A stretch of DNA of 64,000 nucleotides from positions 18,463-82,462 of the forward strand of contig JAIMBL010000002.1 in the NCBI GenBank assembly GCA_023511615.1. The letters are read 5' to 3'. This stretch comes from Leptolyngbyaceae cyanobacterium HOT.MB2.61. GTDB lineage: Bacteria; Cyanobacteriota; Cyanobacteriia; Leptolyngbyales; Leptolyngbyaceae. A program made the position numbers and the translations under genes. Positions 48,008 to 57,585 of this stretch are shown here, in pieces. Numbering within the stretch: position 1 is the stretch's first letter; every line of letters begins with the position of its first letter. The notes beneath the pieces are model-generated. The model made no database searches. It was not told the DNA's origin and was given only the letters and a program-made list of their open reading frames with translations.

Positions 48008-51000
48008 CTAACTAACAACCGACCTGTCCGGCTCCTGCTGGGTCAGCTCAAGAATCTCATCAAAGTTGAACCGTTGCACGAGGTCTTTGAGAGCTTCTGC
48101 TAGAGCGCGATCGCTTTCGGGAATTTGCTCAATCAGTTGCAAAATCTGATCGGCATCGACGGCAAGGGCGGCTTGATGGAGTTGGGCGATCCACTCTGAA
48201 GGCATGGAGAGGAGGTGGAGGGAGGGGAGGGGGGAAGTTTCTGCATCGCTGGTTTTTTGAAGGGATGGGGGGTTTGGGGGGGCTGGCTCTTCGGCGTAGA
48301 TGTACTGCACGCCCAGATGGGTTGCCATCTTTTCAAAAACCACTTCTTCCCGGAAGGGTTTGATGACTAAATCATCGCAACCGGCAGCCAGGATAGTGGA
48401 TTGCTGTTCGTCAAAGGCGCTGGCGGTAAGGGCAATGATTTTGGTGGTATTTTGCACACACAAAAGGGCGCGGGATTCGATGTCCCGAATGCGTCGGGTT
48501 GCTTCATAGCCATCCATGACCGGCATTCGCATATCCATCCAGATCAGGTGGGGATGCCAGGTTTGCCATTGGGCGATCGCCTCCCGTCCGTGGTTTGCAG
48601 TTTGCACCTCAAAGCCAACAGCCAACAGAAGTTGGGCGATCAGGTCGCGATTTTCGGGGCGATCGTCCACCACCAAAATGCGATAAGTGGGCTGATTGGG
48701 AGCCAATCCAATCACACGCCCATGATGGCTGGACGGCAAAATTTCTGCTGGATCGGCAAGGGGAACGGGGATATTAAAGCTGAAGGTTGAACCCTGTCCC
48801 AGAGTACTGGTGACGCCAATACTGCCTCCCATGAGCTGCACAAACTGGCGACTGATCGCTAATCCCAACCCGGTTCCCTCACGATGCTGACTGCTACTTG
48901 TGGTTTGGACAAACGGTTGGAAGAGATCGATTAACTCATTGGGGGCAATGCCGATGCCACTATCTTCTACTTCGAAGTGGAGGATGAAGGAGGAAAGGGG
49001 GAGGGGAGAAAGGGGAAGACTTTGAGCCTGGAGTTTCCCGTCTTCCTCATCTCTGCAATTGCCCCACTCCACACGCAATACCACCCCTCCAGTCTGAGTG
49101 AACTTGATGGCGTTGCTCAACAGATTAATTAACACCTGCCGCAGTTTACCTTCGTCGGTGACGATGTGCTGAGGCAAATCGGGAGCCAGGCTAAATTCAA
49201 GCGACAGTTGCTTATTTTCTGCCCGTGTCTGGAACATTCCGTATACGGTTTGCAACAGCAAATGAAGGTCGAAGGGTTCAGGTTTGAGTACAGTTTTACC
49301 CGCCTCAATTTTGGACATCTCCAACACATCGTTGATCAGGGTGAGGAGATGTTCACCGCTGCGGTTAATTGTCTCTAAGAAGTTGCGCTGTTGCGATGCC
49401 AGGGTGGAATCGCGCACCATTAACTGGGTAAAACCAAGGATGGAGTTGAGCGGCGTGCGCAGTTCATGGCTCATATTGGCCAGGAAGGTACTTTTGGCAC
49501 GATTGGCAGCTTCAGCCGCTTCTTTGGCAATCATGAGGGCGGTTTCTGCATGTTGCCGCTCCAACTCAGCTCCAGCGCGGGCGGCAAAGATCTTCAGAAT
49601 CAGTTCCCGACCAGGGTCGGGGTGCATGGGTTTGGTGTCTGTGACTGCCAGATAGCCCAGCAAATTGTCCGATGAACCGAGCAGCGGAATTCCCAAATAA
49701 CTTTCTGCTTTTAAGACGTGGAGGTAGGGATCGTTGGGGAAGTGGACGGGAACATCTTTGGGATAGAAGTAAACCTGCTTATCTGCAACAACGTGTTCGC
49801 AGGGGGTGCCATAGAGGTCAATTTCAAAATTGTTCCTAAACTCGCCACCCATCCAGATCGCCAGGATACGGGCTTTGGTGCGTTTTTCGTTAGCCCACTC
49901 TGTTACAAAGGCACAGTGTACCTGCAACACTTCTGCCAGGTAACGGACGCAGCTACGGAAGAATTCTTCCCCTGTTTTGGAGGCGGTTCCTTCCACAATT
50001 AACCGGAGAGCGTCTTCCTGCCGTTTGCGCTCGGTGATATCTTCGGAGATGCAAAGCAGGTAGGTGGGATTGCCGTTGCTGTCGAATAGGGGGAGTTTGA
50101 GGGAGCGGGCCAGGATGGTTCGATCGCCGCTTTTGATCAAATATTCGGGGATTTCATAAACTGTTCCCAGGGAAATCGCTGTCTCGTCCTGCTTTCGGTA
50201 AATGTCTGCTAATTCCTTGGGTAGCATGTCATAGTCGTTTTTGCCAATCGCCCCTTCCCGTGAAAATCCCAGAATCCGATCTGAGTTCTGGTTGATCAGT
50301 ACGTAGCGGAAGTCGTTGCGGATATCTTTTGTGAACAGAGCGAGGGGAATGTTGTTGATGATGCTGTCGAGAAACTGTTGAGACTGACGCAATTCTTCTT
50401 CCAGGCGTTTGCGATCGCTAATATCTGCAATCACAAATTCGATGCAGTTTTCTTCCCGGTTCAGCCTCAGCGATAGAAGCCCCCAGGCAATTGTGCCATC
50501 GGGGCGGAGCAGTTTTTCTTCAAAGCTGCGTACTTCGCCTTCAGCTTCCAGGGCTTTCAGGAGGCGATCGCGGTCTTCGGGATTGGCGTAGAACTCACGG
50601 GTAAACCGTCTGCCCACCAGATCGGACGGAGCGCTGAAGCCCATAATTTCGGCATAGCGCTGGTTGACTTCCAGGAACAGGCCATCTTCCAGGCGGGTGC
50701 GCCCGATGCCTACGTGGGAGTTTTCAAAAATATTGCGGTATTTCAATTCGCTGCGGCGGAGGGCTTCTTCGGCCTGTTTGCGATCGCTGATATCACGGGC
50801 AATGCCAATCAGTCCAATGATATTGCCCTGCACATCCCGGTAGGGCGTTTTCGTGGTCAGGAAGGTGCGCAAGGTTCCGTGAATCGGAATTTTTTCTTCA
50901 AAGGTTCTAAAGGTTCCGCCTGCGTAGACATTGGCATCAATGTCCAGAATCTGTTGCGCGGCTTCAGCGGGAAAAATGGCAAAGTCATCCAGGCCAATGA

Positions 51001-54000
51001 TTTCCTCATTCGGTCGCCCAAAGGCTTCGGTAAACTCACGATTTACCAGGATGTATTGCCCCTGGAGATTTTTCACAAAAATGAAGTCATTGGTGCCGTT
51101 AATCACCCCATTGAGCAGATTAAAGCTTTCCTGCAGCCGCTCCTCGGCGTATTTGCGTTCGGTAATGTCCCGTGCTACTCCAACAATTAACGGACGGCCA
51201 TCCTGATCCTGGGAAACGGAAATGTTGGCAATTTGCCAGAGCCAGTGCCCCTCTTTGTGTCGGGAACGGTACTCAATCCCCGACTGGTTTTTGCCCGTTG
51301 CGATCGCTTGATTCAACGCTTCCATATTTTGGGGCAAATCATCGGGATGGACATAGTCCGCGAAGGGTTTGCCTTCCAGTTCTGATGGAGCGTAGCCATG
51401 GATGTAGAATACATTGGGAGAAATGTAGGAAATTTCCCCCTCCGGTGTAAGGGCAAAAATCACATCATTGGCGTTTTCCACAATCGTGCGGAACTTGATT
51501 TCGCTTTCTCGTAACGCTGCTTCGGCTCGCTTACGCCCGATGCCAAGGGCAATTTCACTGGCGGCAAACCCCAGCGCTTCGGCAATGGACTCTGTGATGG
51601 GTTTGCGTGAGAACATGGCAATTACGCCCAGAAACTGATCTCCCAGCATCAAGGGATAGCCTGCGAAGGATACTAATCCCTCTTGTCTGGCCCACTCCTG
51701 GTTGAACAGTCCAGAGTTGTCCTGCACGGTATTGGTGATGAAAGGTTGGTGATTTTGGGCGATCGCCCCAATCTTGAGGCTTCCCACGGGTATGCGGCTG
51801 TAAGACCCATCTAGCCGGGTATACATGCCAGCGCTGGCTTTCAGTTCCAGCACATTCTCTTCCGGGTTGAGTGTCCAGATGCGGGCAAAGGCGGCATTGA
51901 GATGAACGACCACCGCCGCCGCGCAACGTTGCAGCATGATGGGCATGGTGTCGCTCTGGGCGAGGGCATTGTCCACATCGGCCCGGAAGGCTTCCAGGCT
52001 GGCCTGTTCTGCCAGGGCAGCTTCTACTTGCTTGCGCTCGGTCAGGTCTTGCAGGATAGCCTGGATAAAGACGCGATCTCGCAGGGATGGTTCAACGGTG
52101 CTCCCCCCTTCTATCCGGGTGAGACAAACTTCCACCGGAAGTTCACTACCATTGGGGCGGCGGTGAGTCCATTCAAAGCGGTTACTGCCGTGCTCAAGGG
52201 TAATGTCAATCAATTGTCTGGCAAGGCTGGCGGAATCTTGTCCATCCATCTGGAGGGGAGGCGAAATTTCGCTGGGAAACTTGCCGATAATGTCCTGCCG
52301 GGGATAGCCGAGCAGGTCCACCGCGGCCTGGTTGCAGTCGAAGAATCCACTTTCATCCAGCAGCATTACAGCCAGGCCCGTGGCTTCGTAGAGCATCCGA
52401 AAGCGGGCTTCGGATTGGCGCAAACCTGCTTCGGCCTGTTTGCGATCGGTCACATCCATGCCGGTGCCAATCATGCGGATGGGGTTTCCGCTACTGTTGC
52501 GGAAGGTTTGCCCTTTGCCCGCAATCCAGTGAATGCTGCCGTCGGCCCAGAGAATGCGAAATTCAATGTCATACTTTTCTCCTGTTTCAACAGCGCGGGC
52601 AATTTCCTGGCTGACCCATTCCCGGTCTTGGGGATGGATAATCTGGAGAAATTCGGCAAAGGTGCCGCCAAAGCGACCCCGCTCCATGCCATGCACCTCT
52701 TCCAGGTTGTCGGACCATTTCACCTCACCCGTGAGAATGTTCCAGTCCCAGATGCCCATACGTCCCGCTTCCAGGGCCAGCCGCAGCCGTTCTTCGCTAT
52801 TTCGCAGGGATTGCTCGGCCTGTTTGCGTTCGGTGATATCGATGCTACTACCCTCGTAGTAAAGAACATTGCCATCGCGATCACGCACAGTGCGGGCATT
52901 TTCGGAAACCCAGATGATGCTGCCGTCTTTGCGGTAAACCTGGGCTTCAAAGTCGGTAATAGTTTCGTTTTCTGTTAGTAACTGTTTGAATTCCTCCCAG
53001 CGATCGCGGTTGACGTAAAGTTGCTGAGCAATATCCGTCAATGCCTGTACCATTTCAGCAGGAGATTCGTAACCGTGCATGCGAGCCAGAGTTGGGTTGA
53101 CGCTGAGGTAGCGTCCATCAGGAGCCGTCTGGTAAATCCCAACAACGGCATTTTCAAAGATACTGCGGTAGCGTTCTTCAGCTTCTCTAAGGGCGGCCTC
53201 TGCCTGTTTGCGGCTGCTGATATCGCGCACGACCCAGACGAAACCGCCGTTTTGGGTAGCCGAGAGGGAAACTTCCTGGGGAAATCGACGACCATCGCGC
53301 CGCACACCCATCGCTTCTCCCTGCCAGTGCCCTGTGCGATAGAACTCTGGGAAAATTTCTTGTTCGAACCGGAGCAGTTCTGCCTCGTCATAGAGGGTTT
53401 GCCAGTTTTTGCCGATCAATTCCTGGGGGCTGCCGTACCCGTAAATGCGCGCGTGGGACTCATTCAAATAAAGGTAGGTTTCGTTGGCATCCAGGATGGC
53501 AATGCCATCAATAGAGGTTTTGATGGCAATGGCTTGTTGCTGGAGAGCCTGTTCATTGCGCTGGCGTTCGCCAATATCCCGAAAGCTCCAGACGCGCCCA
53601 ATTATTTCATTTCCCTTGCGTAAGGGTTGGGAGTAGCGCTCAAAGATTCGCCCATCTTTGAACTCCAGCAACTCCAGGGCTGTTTCTTCGGGGCGATCGC
53701 GAAATAGCTCCCAAACTCTGGCAGTAAAGCCCTCCGGATCTTTCGTCTGGTCGGCTAATACTTGCAATCGTTCATTGGCATAACCGGGCTGCATCAAGGT
53801 TTCTGGCAACCCCCACATTTGCAGAAACTTCTGGTTGTAAATGGGGGTATTGCGATCGTGGGTCACCACCAGAATGCCGTCTGCGGTCGATTCCAGGGTC
53901 GCTTTCAGGAGGGAAAGGGTTTGTTCCTGCTCCTGTTCCACCCGTTGATGCTCCGCCGCCACCCGCCTGGCCTGGGTGATGTCCCGCAGCACCAACACCA

Positions 54001-54361
54001 CCGATTGCCCATCCTCAGACTCAACACAGGTAGCTGCGATTTCCAGCAGGCGGGACTGCTCGCCCTGCCCATACTCATACTCGGTCGTCGGGTGTTCTCC
54101 CTGGCGGACTCTGGCATCGGGATAGGCGGTGGCAGCGACCCCTTGCCCGGCCTGAGTCAGTGGCAGCACGTCGATCAGGCTGGCACCAATCAGGGAGGTG
54201 GAGGGGTGGTTAACCAGGCGATTAAAGGCGGGGTTGTACCACTCAATTCGCTGCTGAGCGTCGGTCCAGACGATTGCATCGGCGATCGCTTCCAGCGCTA
54301 TCTCCATCTTGCTCAGAGTGGCTTGGAAGGAATGAGCTGGATCAACAGGGGCGGTGTCCAT
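48008..54361 (-). CDS. Giant multi-PAS/GAF hybrid sensor histidine kinase with REC domain
   Basis: 2117 aa; about 10 PAS-like and 2 GAF-like segments by eye, MSHELRTPLNSILGFTQLM, GTGLGLAISRQFVQLMGG, ILVVDDRPENRDLIAQLL...MDMRMPVMDGYEATRRIR. Confidence 0.95.
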   Translation of the reverse strand: MDTAPVDPAHSFQATLSKMEIALEAIADAIVWTDAQQRIEWYNPAFNRLVNHPSTSLIGASLIDVLPLTQAGQGVAATAYPDARVRQGEHPTTEYEYGQGEQSRLLEIAATCVESEDGQSVVLVLRDITQARRVAAEHQRVEQEQEQTLSLLKATLESTADGILVVTHDRNTPIYNQKFLQMWGLPETLMQPGYANERLQVLADQTKDPEGFTARVWELFRDRPEETALELLEFKDGRIFERYSQPLRKGNEIIGRVWSFRDIGERQRNEQALQQQAIAIKTSIDGIAILDANETYLYLNESHARIYGYGSPQELIGKNWQTLYDEAELLRFEQEIFPEFYRTGHWQGEAMGVRRDGRRFPQEVSLSATQNGGFVWVVRDISSRKQAEAALREAEERYRSIFENAVVGIYQTAPDGRYLSVNPTLARMHGYESPAEMVQALTDIAQQLYVNRDRWEEFKQLLTENETITDFEAQVYRKDGSIIWVSENARTVRDRDGNVLYYEGSSIDITERKQAEQSLRNSEERLRLALEAGRMGIWDWNILTGEVKWSDNLEEVHGMERGRFGGTFAEFLQIIHPQDREWVSQEIARAVETGEKYDIEFRILWADGSIHWIAGKGQTFRNSSGNPIRMIGTGMDVTDRKQAEAGLRQSEARFRMLYEATGLAVMLLDESGFFDCNQAAVDLLGYPRQDIIGKFPSEISPPLQMDGQDSASLARQLIDITLEHGSNRFEWTHRRPNGSELPVEVCLTRIEGGSTVEPSLRDRVFIQAILQDLTERKQVEAALAEQASLEAFRADVDNALAQSDTMPIMLQRCAAAVVVHLNAAFARIWTLNPEENVLELKASAGMYTRLDGSYSRIPVGSLKIGAIAQNHQPFITNTVQDNSGLFNQEWARQEGLVSFAGYPLMLGDQFLGVIAMFSRKPITESIAEALGFAASEIALGIGRKRAEAALRESEIKFRTIVENANDVIFALTPEGEISYISPNVFYIHGYAPSELEGKPFADYVHPDDLPQNMEALNQAIATGKNQSGIEYRSRHKEGHWLWQIANISVSQDQDGRPLIVGVARDITERKYAEERLQESFNLLNGVINGTNDFIFVKNLQGQYILVNREFTEAFGRPNEEIIGLDDFAIFPAEAAQQILDIDANVYAGGTFRTFEEKIPIHGTLRTFLTTKTPYRDVQGNIIGLIGIARDISDRKQAEEALRRSELKYRNIFENSHVGIGRTRLEDGLFLEVNQRYAEIMGFSAPSDLVGRRFTREFYANPEDRDRLLKALEAEGEVRSFEEKLLRPDGTIAWGLLSLRLNREENCIEFVIADISDRKRLEEELRQSQQFLDSIINNIPLALFTKDIRNDFRYVLINQNSDRILGFSREGAIGKNDYDMLPKELADIYRKQDETAISLGTVYEIPEYLIKSGDRTILARSLKLPLFDSNGNPTYLLCISEDITERKRQEDALRLIVEGTASKTGEEFFRSCVRYLAEVLQVHCAFVTEWANEKRTKARILAIWMGGEFRNNFEIDLYGTPCEHVVADKQVYFYPKDVPVHFPNDPYLHVLKAESYLGIPLLGSSDNLLGYLAVTDTKPMHPDPGRELILKIFAARAGAELERQHAETALMIAKEAAEAANRAKSTFLANMSHELRTPLNSILGFTQLMVRDSTLASQQRNFLETINRSGEHLLTLINDVLEMSKIEAGKTVLKPEPFDLHLLLQTVYGMFQTRAENKQLSLEFSLAPDLPQHIVTDEGKLRQVLINLLSNAIKFTQTGGVVLRVEWGNCRDEEDGKLQAQSLPLSPLPLSSFILHFEVEDSGIGIAPNELIDLFQPFVQTTSSSQHREGTGLGLAISRQFVQLMGGSIGVTSTLGQGSTFSFNIPVPLADPAEILPSSHHGRVIGLAPNQPTYRILVVDDRPENRDLIAQLLLAVGFEVQTANHGREAIAQWQTWHPHLIWMDMRMPVMDGYEATRRIRDIESRALLCVQNTTKIIALTASAFDEQQSTILAAGCDDLVIKPFREEVVFEKMATHLGVQYIYAEEPAPPNPPSLQKTSDAETSPLPSLHLLSMPSEWIAQLHQAALAVDADQILQLIEQIPESDRALAEALKDLVQRFNFDEILELTQQEPDRSVVS

Positions 54362-54452
54362 GTGGGCTTCCTTTCGTGGACAGAGGGCTATACAATTCGG
54401 GAGTCTTTTGCAAAAATTAACGTCAAATAGGACTGGCTGGGCTGCTTTTAAT

Positions 54453-57347
54453 ATGATGGTGCCAAAAAAAGACGATTTCGTCCTTCGTTTCGCTTTACTG
54501 CTTGCTCTCGCGGCGGCTTTTGAACCCTTTGTTCAATCCTTTCTCTTGAATGACCCGGCGTTAGCTCAGTCTCCTGCGCCGTCTTTGAGTGTGCCTCCGG
54601 TCGCTCCTAAAAATCAGACGGTGAGGGTCGATGGTTCAACCAGTATGAAAGCCATCAACCAGGTGCTGAAAGAGAAGTACGAAGCGAAGTATTCTGGAGC
54701 AGCGGTTGAATTCGACTATAATGGGACTCCTGCCGCAATCCAGGCTCTGCTGGATGGGAAGGTGGATCTGGCGGCGATTGGACGGGCACTCACTGACGCG
54801 GAAAAGGCCCAGGGGCTGAAGCAGGTTGTCGTTACCCGCCGCAAAATTGCTATGATCGTGGGTCCCGACAATCCCTTTGATGGCAGTCTGGAAGATCGCC
54901 AGTTTGCCCAAATCTTCCGGGGCGAAATTACGGATTGGTCCCAGGTAGGGGGAGCGCCCGGCCCAATTCGGTTCGTTGATCGACCGGAGGAAAGCGATAC
55001 CCGTCAGGCATTTCAGAATTATCCCGTATTTCAGTCAGCCCCTTTTGAAGTTGGGGCAAACGTGGTTAAGGTCAAAGAAGATAGCACTGAAGCCATTCTC
55101 AAAGAGTTAGGCAGCGACGGCATCAGCTACGCCATTGCCGATCAGGTAGTCAACCAGCCGGGTGTGCGAGTACTACCCATGCACAACACTCTGCCGGATG
55201 ACCCCCGCTATCCCTTCTCCCAACCCCTTGTTTACGTTTATAAAGACACGGCTTCGCCAGCGGTACGTCAATTTTTGTTGGTGGCCGGCGCCCCTGAAAA
55301 CGATCTGGCAATTGAGGAAGCGAGGGAAGAGGGGGCGATCGCCCAGATCACGCCTTCTCCCGACGCCAGTCCTGCGCCTGTGACACCCGAACTGCCCACT
55401 GAACCGACTACACCTAAAGAACCTGCAGATCCAGCCCCTTTGCGAACCAACTGGGGCAGCATTGGGAACTATACGGACGGTTCCGTTTCTCCCTGGCTCT
55501 GGCTGTTACTTCTGCCCCTGTTACTTTTGGGCTGGCTTGGTCTGCGTAGTAAAGGGAGGCGAATGGCCGATGGAGCCCTTCCTCCGTCACTGGGAGCCGC
55601 CACACCACCAGCGGTTCCTCCTGCACCTCCAGCGGTGGTGCCCCCCGTTGCACCATCCCCCGCAGAAATTCCGTCCGTTTCCCCTGTGCTGGGAGTGACC
55701 CCACCGGAAGCAACTGTGAGCGCTGTGCCGGATGCGGCGGTACCCACTAAGCCCAATGGGATTGGGATTGGCCTGGCGACTGGGGCCGCGGCTGCAGGTG
55801 CTGGAGCAGCAGCGATCGCCAGGCTGGTCAGCGACAAACCCACTACTCGCAGCCACATCACATTGACTCCGCGGGATCAGTATCAAGCCTATGCCCACTG
55901 GGAAATACCCGCTGCGCATAAAGCCGAAATTCAGGCCCAGGGCGGTGAGAATCTGGTATTACGCCTCTATGATGTGACGGGTTTAGATCCGGAAACCTCG
56001 ACCCCCCACAGCACTGAAGAGTTTGACGTGGCCGATTGGTCCTGGGACCGGAACCTGCCAATTCCAGAGCATAACCGTGACTATGTGGCTGAAGTGGGCT
56101 ATCTGACCGCCGATGGTCGTTGGTTGCCAATGGCGCGATCAAATTCAGTTCGCGTCGCTCCCCCCGTCTATTCCGATGAGGAAGTGGTGGTTGATGCGCC
56201 CAAAATCGATCCAGCCCTGGCAGGGGCAGCCCTGGCTGCTGGAGCGGGAGCAGTTGCGATGGCGGTACGGGACAGTGATGATCAGTCCTATGTGGAAGCA
56301 GCGAAGTTTGATGTCGGACAAACGGACCTCAGCAGCGAAGAACTGGCCTCCGTTGATAAAGGTCTTGTGGAACTGCCCGATGGCTATGGTGAGAGCCGCA
56401 TTGTTCTGATGCCCCGCGATCCACAGTGGGCCTATGCCTATTGGGACGCCCCCAATGAGCACAAGGAGGAATTGCGGCGTCAGGGTGGGCAGAAACTGGC
56501 CCTGCGGATTTACGATGTCACCGATATTGACCTGAGCTACCAGGCTCCCCACAGCTTGCAGCAGTATGACTGTGATGAAATGGCACGGGACTGGTATGTG
56601 CCTGTTCCGGTGAGCGATCGCGACTACATTGCCGAAATCGGCTACCTGACAGTCGATGGCCGGTGGCTCATGCTGGCTCGTTCTGCGCCCTGTCGCATCC
56701 CGCCGGTCTTTCCCTCTGACTGGTATGAAGACCACTTTGCCACCATCGATTGGAATCAAGACCTGCGCGGCAAAACCTTTGCCACTCTGGTTCCTCCCGG
56801 TCGTCGGGTGGCTACCGGCAACCCCATCTACGATCAAATCTTTGGCATGGCAGAATCTGCGGAAGCAATGCGCGTTGCGGGTTCCCTCTTCGGCTCCATG
56901 CAGCACGTTCCAGGTTCAGTCTTTGGTTCCATGCAAATGGCCTCCGGAGCGGCCATCAGTTCCTATGTCTTCCCCTCTGGTGTGGGAATGGGAGCTGTAC
57001 CTGGAGTGCCCACCATGTCTGGGCTAACTATGTCTGGGGTTGGCTTCTCAGCCTCCATGCCACCCATTCGCGCTCGCAAGTTCTGGTTAGTGGCGGATGC
57101 TGAGTTGATCATTTATGGGGCAACAGAACCCGACGCCACAGTAACGATCGCCGGTCGCCCGATTCAACTCAACCCCGATGGCACCTTCCGCTTCCAGATG
57201 TCCTTCCAGGATGGCCTGCTCGACTTCCCGATCATGGCCGTGGCTGCTGATGGCGAACAGAACCGCTCTATTCACATGAAATTTGTGCGGGAAACCCCCT
57301 TCCGCCAGACCAACACCAGAGAGGAAGCTCAGGAGGAGGAGTATTAA
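54453..57347 (+). CDS. PstS-like substrate-binding domain fused to two DUF4912 domains
   Basis: VRVDGSTSMKAINQVLKEKYEAKYSGAAVEFDYNGTPAAIQALLDGKVDLAAIGRALT...; later ITLTPRDQYQAYAHWEIPAAHK and IVLMPRDPQWAYAYWDAPNEHK (DUF4912-like). Start ATG 54453 preferred over 54354. Confidence 0.88.
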   Translation: MMVPKKDDFVLRFALLLALAAAFEPFVQSFLLNDPALAQSPAPSLSVPPVAPKNQTVRVDGSTSMKAINQVLKEKYEAKYSGAAVEFDYNGTPAAIQALLDGKVDLAAIGRALTDAEKAQGLKQVVVTRRKIAMIVGPDNPFDGSLEDRQFAQIFRGEITDWSQVGGAPGPIRFVDRPEESDTRQAFQNYPVFQSAPFEVGANVVKVKEDSTEAILKELGSDGISYAIADQVVNQPGVRVLPMHNTLPDDPRYPFSQPLVYVYKDTASPAVRQFLLVAGAPENDLAIEEAREEGAIAQITPSPDASPAPVTPELPTEPTTPKEPADPAPLRTNWGSIGNYTDGSVSPWLWLLLLPLLLLGWLGLRSKGRRMADGALPPSLGAATPPAVPPAPPAVVPPVAPSPAEIPSVSPVLGVTPPEATVSAVPDAAVPTKPNGIGIGLATGAAAAGAGAAAIARLVSDKPTTRSHITLTPRDQYQAYAHWEIPAAHKAEIQAQGGENLVLRLYDVTGLDPETSTPHSTEEFDVADWSWDRNLPIPEHNRDYVAEVGYLTADGRWLPMARSNSVRVAPPVYSDEEVVVDAPKIDPALAGAALAAGAGAVAMAVRDSDDQSYVEAAKFDVGQTDLSSEELASVDKGLVELPDGYGESRIVLMPRDPQWAYAYWDAPNEHKEELRRQGGQKLALRIYDVTDIDLSYQAPHSLQQYDCDEMARDWYVPVPVSDRDYIAEIGYLTVDGRWLMLARSAPCRIPPVFPSDWYEDHFATIDWNQDLRGKTFATLVPPGRRVATGNPIYDQIFGMAESAEAMRVAGSLFGSMQHVPGSVFGSMQMASGAAISSYVFPSGVGMGAVPGVPTMSGLTMSGVGFSASMPPIRARKFWLVADAELIIYGATEPDATVTIAGRPIQLNPDGTFRFQMSFQDGLLDFPIMAVAADGEQNRSIHMKFVRETPFRQTNTREEAQEEEY

Positions 57348-57585
57348 AGCTTGTTAAACGCAATGATCGGGCAGTTTCTGGCAATCACCCAATTTATCCT
57401 GCCAATTTATGCAGGGTTTTTCGTAAGTGAACAACTCTTTCCGGCGTAACGGAAACAGCCCGTTGGGGGTGGACTAAACTCATCAATCTGGCCTGTGCCA
57501 CTTCTTATAAGTGGTGATTCTCCTGACTCCTTCGCACAATTTCTGTGATAGAAGTTTTGCGGGTTGTGTCGTAGTGAGAAAAAAA

